DNA of 7,021 bases from Patescibacteria group bacterium UBA6023. Lineage in GTDB: Bacteria; Patescibacteriota; Minisyncoccia; Phycocordibacterales; UBA6899. The stretch is from positions 2,778 to 9,798 of the forward strand of contig DIZR01000089.1 of the NCBI GenBank assembly GCA_002429425.1, in the 5' to 3' direction. Both the position numbers and the translations under genes were made by a program. Shown here one piece after another: positions 6,189 through 7,021 of the stretch (positions within the stretch are counted from its first letter, which is position 1; each line of letters starts with the position of its first letter). Below the pieces are notes generated by a model, which did no database searches, was not told where the DNA came from, and worked only from the letters and a program-made list of their open reading frames with translations.

Positions 6189-6249
6189 ATGATGGGTACA
6201 TAATTCTCTGTGTGCAATCTAACATGCTCTGGAGTATTGTCTATATCTT
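6189..6249. promoter_or_regulatory. Divergent intergenic region between the HAD and GT4 genes
   Basis: Both genes must be started from or through this short gap. On plus, CATAAT (6199-6204), TATTGT (6235-6240) and TATATC (6242-6247) are -10-like, but none has a good -35; the latter two would start RNA near or inside the GT4 start codon. On minus, TAGACA then TAGATT 16 nt later is a weak pair for the HAD gene. A GGAG at 6231-6234 lies 15 nt from the GT4 ATG, too far for normal SD use. Confidence 0.3.
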
Positions 6250-7021
6250 ATGAAAAAAGTCCTTATATTCTCGCTTGGATATTATCCGAACCTTATCGGT
6301 GGGGCGGAGGTGGCCGTAAAAGAAATAACCGACCGTATTGATCCGAATGAGATTTCATTCGATCTTGTCTGTTTGCGTTTTGATAAAAATTTGCCTCGAA
6401 TGGAAAAGATCGGGAATGTCATGGTGCATCGAATTGGTTTTACGGCAGACAAGCCGTCAATGGCAGATATCAAAAAAATGCCACTCCATCTCAATAAATT
6501 TCTCTTTCAATTTCTTGCCGCGTGGAAGGCGCATCAGCTCCACAAAAAAAATCACTATGATGCGACGTGGGCGATGATGGCACATTCGTGCGGTGTACCT
6601 GCGGCAATTTTCAAAATACTGCATCCTTCCGTACCGTACCTACTCACATTGCAAGAAGGAGATCCTCCGGAGTATATTCAAAAGAAGATGCGTCCGCTTT
6701 ATCCGCTCTTTGTTCGTGGATTTACCACTGCTGATTTTGTGCAGACGATCTCGATATTTCTTGCAAACTGGGCGCGGGCAATGGGATACAAGGGCCCGCT
6801 TGAGGTAGTACCGAATGCGGTGAATACGAAACATTTTTCGCAAGTTTATCCTCCCCTTGAACTCGAATTGCTTAAAGAGAAGCTTGGCAAGAAAAAAGAC
6901 GATGTATACATCATCACAACATCACGGCTGGTAAAAAAGAATGCGATTGATGACGTCATAAAATCACTCGCGTTGTTGCCGGAACATTTCAAATTTCTCA
7001 TACTTGGCATAGGCCCTGATG
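6250..7021 (+). CDS. Glycosyltransferase family 4 (GT-B fold), 3' end cut by the window
   Basis: The frame is open from the ATG at 6250 to the last base (257 codons, no stop). The N-terminus MKKVLIFSLGYYPNLIGGAEVA is the classic GT4 start, with the GGAE acceptor-side glycine loop at 17-20. The N-terminal Rossmann half runs to about 186, with HSCGVPAAI (112-120), TLQEGDPP (133-140) and QTISIFLANWARAMG (165-179). The hinge VPNAVNTKHF (187-196) precedes the second Rossmann half, whose first strand and loop TTSRLVKKNAIDDVIKSL (223-240) match the usual GT4 'grl-x-KG-x-x-x-li-x-A' pattern, though the usual Gly after the Lys is Asn231. LILGIGPD (250-257) is the next conserved strand. The catalytic EX7E region lies beyond the window. 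Such enzymes move a sugar from a nucleotide donor to a glycan or lipid in the cytosol or at the inner face of the membrane. The true protein is probably 370-400 residues. No SD at normal spacing. Confidence 0.9.
   Translation, partial: MKKVLIFSLGYYPNLIGGAEVAVKEITDRIDPNEISFDLVCLRFDKNLPRMEKIGNVMVHRIGFTADKPSMADIKKMPLHLNKFLFQFLAAWKAHQLHKKNHYDATWAMMAHSCGVPAAIFKILHPSVPYLLTLQEGDPPEYIQKKMRPLYPLFVRGFTTADFVQTISIFLANWARAMGYKGPLEVVPNAVNTKHFSQVYPPLELELLKEKLGKKKDDVYIITTSRLVKKNAIDDVIKSLALLPEHFKFLILGIGPD

Noticed and set aside
6338..6843. Short open frames on both strands at the right end
   Set aside because: They overlap the GT4 frame, which runs open to the window edge with clear family motifs.
1..7021. 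CRISPR array, tRNA/rRNA genes, insertion sequences, attachment sites
   Set aside because: No regularly spaced repeats, tRNA-like cloverleaf, transposase motif or long terminal repeats were seen; all gaps between genes are under 140 bp.

Overview
The window looks like a fragment of a Patescibacteria (Candidate Phyla Radiation, Parcubacteria-like) genome. This is inferred from gene content and style: a lamin-tail-domain/PKD surface protein with a C-terminal membrane anchor, a UDP-glucuronate decarboxylase-type sugar-nucleotide enzyme beside a GT4 glycosyltransferase, short intergenic gaps, moderate GC, and a mix of Shine-Dalgarno (SD) and SD-less starts. No marker gene fixes the taxon. TGA is used as a real stop (gene at 4708-5424, followed at once by a terminator), so the UGA-to-Gly code of Gracilibacteria/Absconditabacteria does not apply.

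Layout: (1) 41-1312 (+) clpX, the AAA+ unfoldase of ClpXP, closed by a perfect-palindrome terminator. (2) 1447-2994 (+) a secreted, membrane-anchored protein with a signal peptide, lamin-tail domain, T/N-rich linker, PKD domain, second lamin-tail-like domain, transmembrane helix and short acidic tail. (3) 3064-4623 (+) a UDP-glucuronate decarboxylase (UDP-xylose synthase type) fused to what looks like only the N-terminal half of a GT-B glycosyltransferase. (4) 4708-5424 (+) a DUF218/YdcF-like protein behind the best promoter in the window. (5) 5523-6176 (-) a HAD-superfamily phosphatase of the YihX type, convergent with gene 4 across two hairpins and started at TTG. (6) 6250-7021 (+) a GT4 glycosyltransferase cut by the window edge.

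Genes 2, 3 and 6 suggest cell-surface and glycan functions: an anchored envelope protein, an enzyme making an activated pentose, and a sugar transferase. Genes 4 and 5 could belong to the same economy (DUF218 proteins are linked to envelope metabolism, YihX-type HADs to sugar phosphates), but this is inference. clpX appears to be an unrelated housekeeping neighbour with its own terminator.

The most unusual item is the fusion in gene 3. Its C-terminal ~200 residues match the N-terminal half of the GT4 encoded at 6250, starting exactly at that protein's start codon and ending near the interdomain hinge, so the usual sugar-nucleotide-binding half is absent. A second pattern is that genes 2, 3 and 6 lack a SD and have -10-like motifs close to the ATG, whereas genes 1, 4 and 5 have clear SDs at 6-7 nt.
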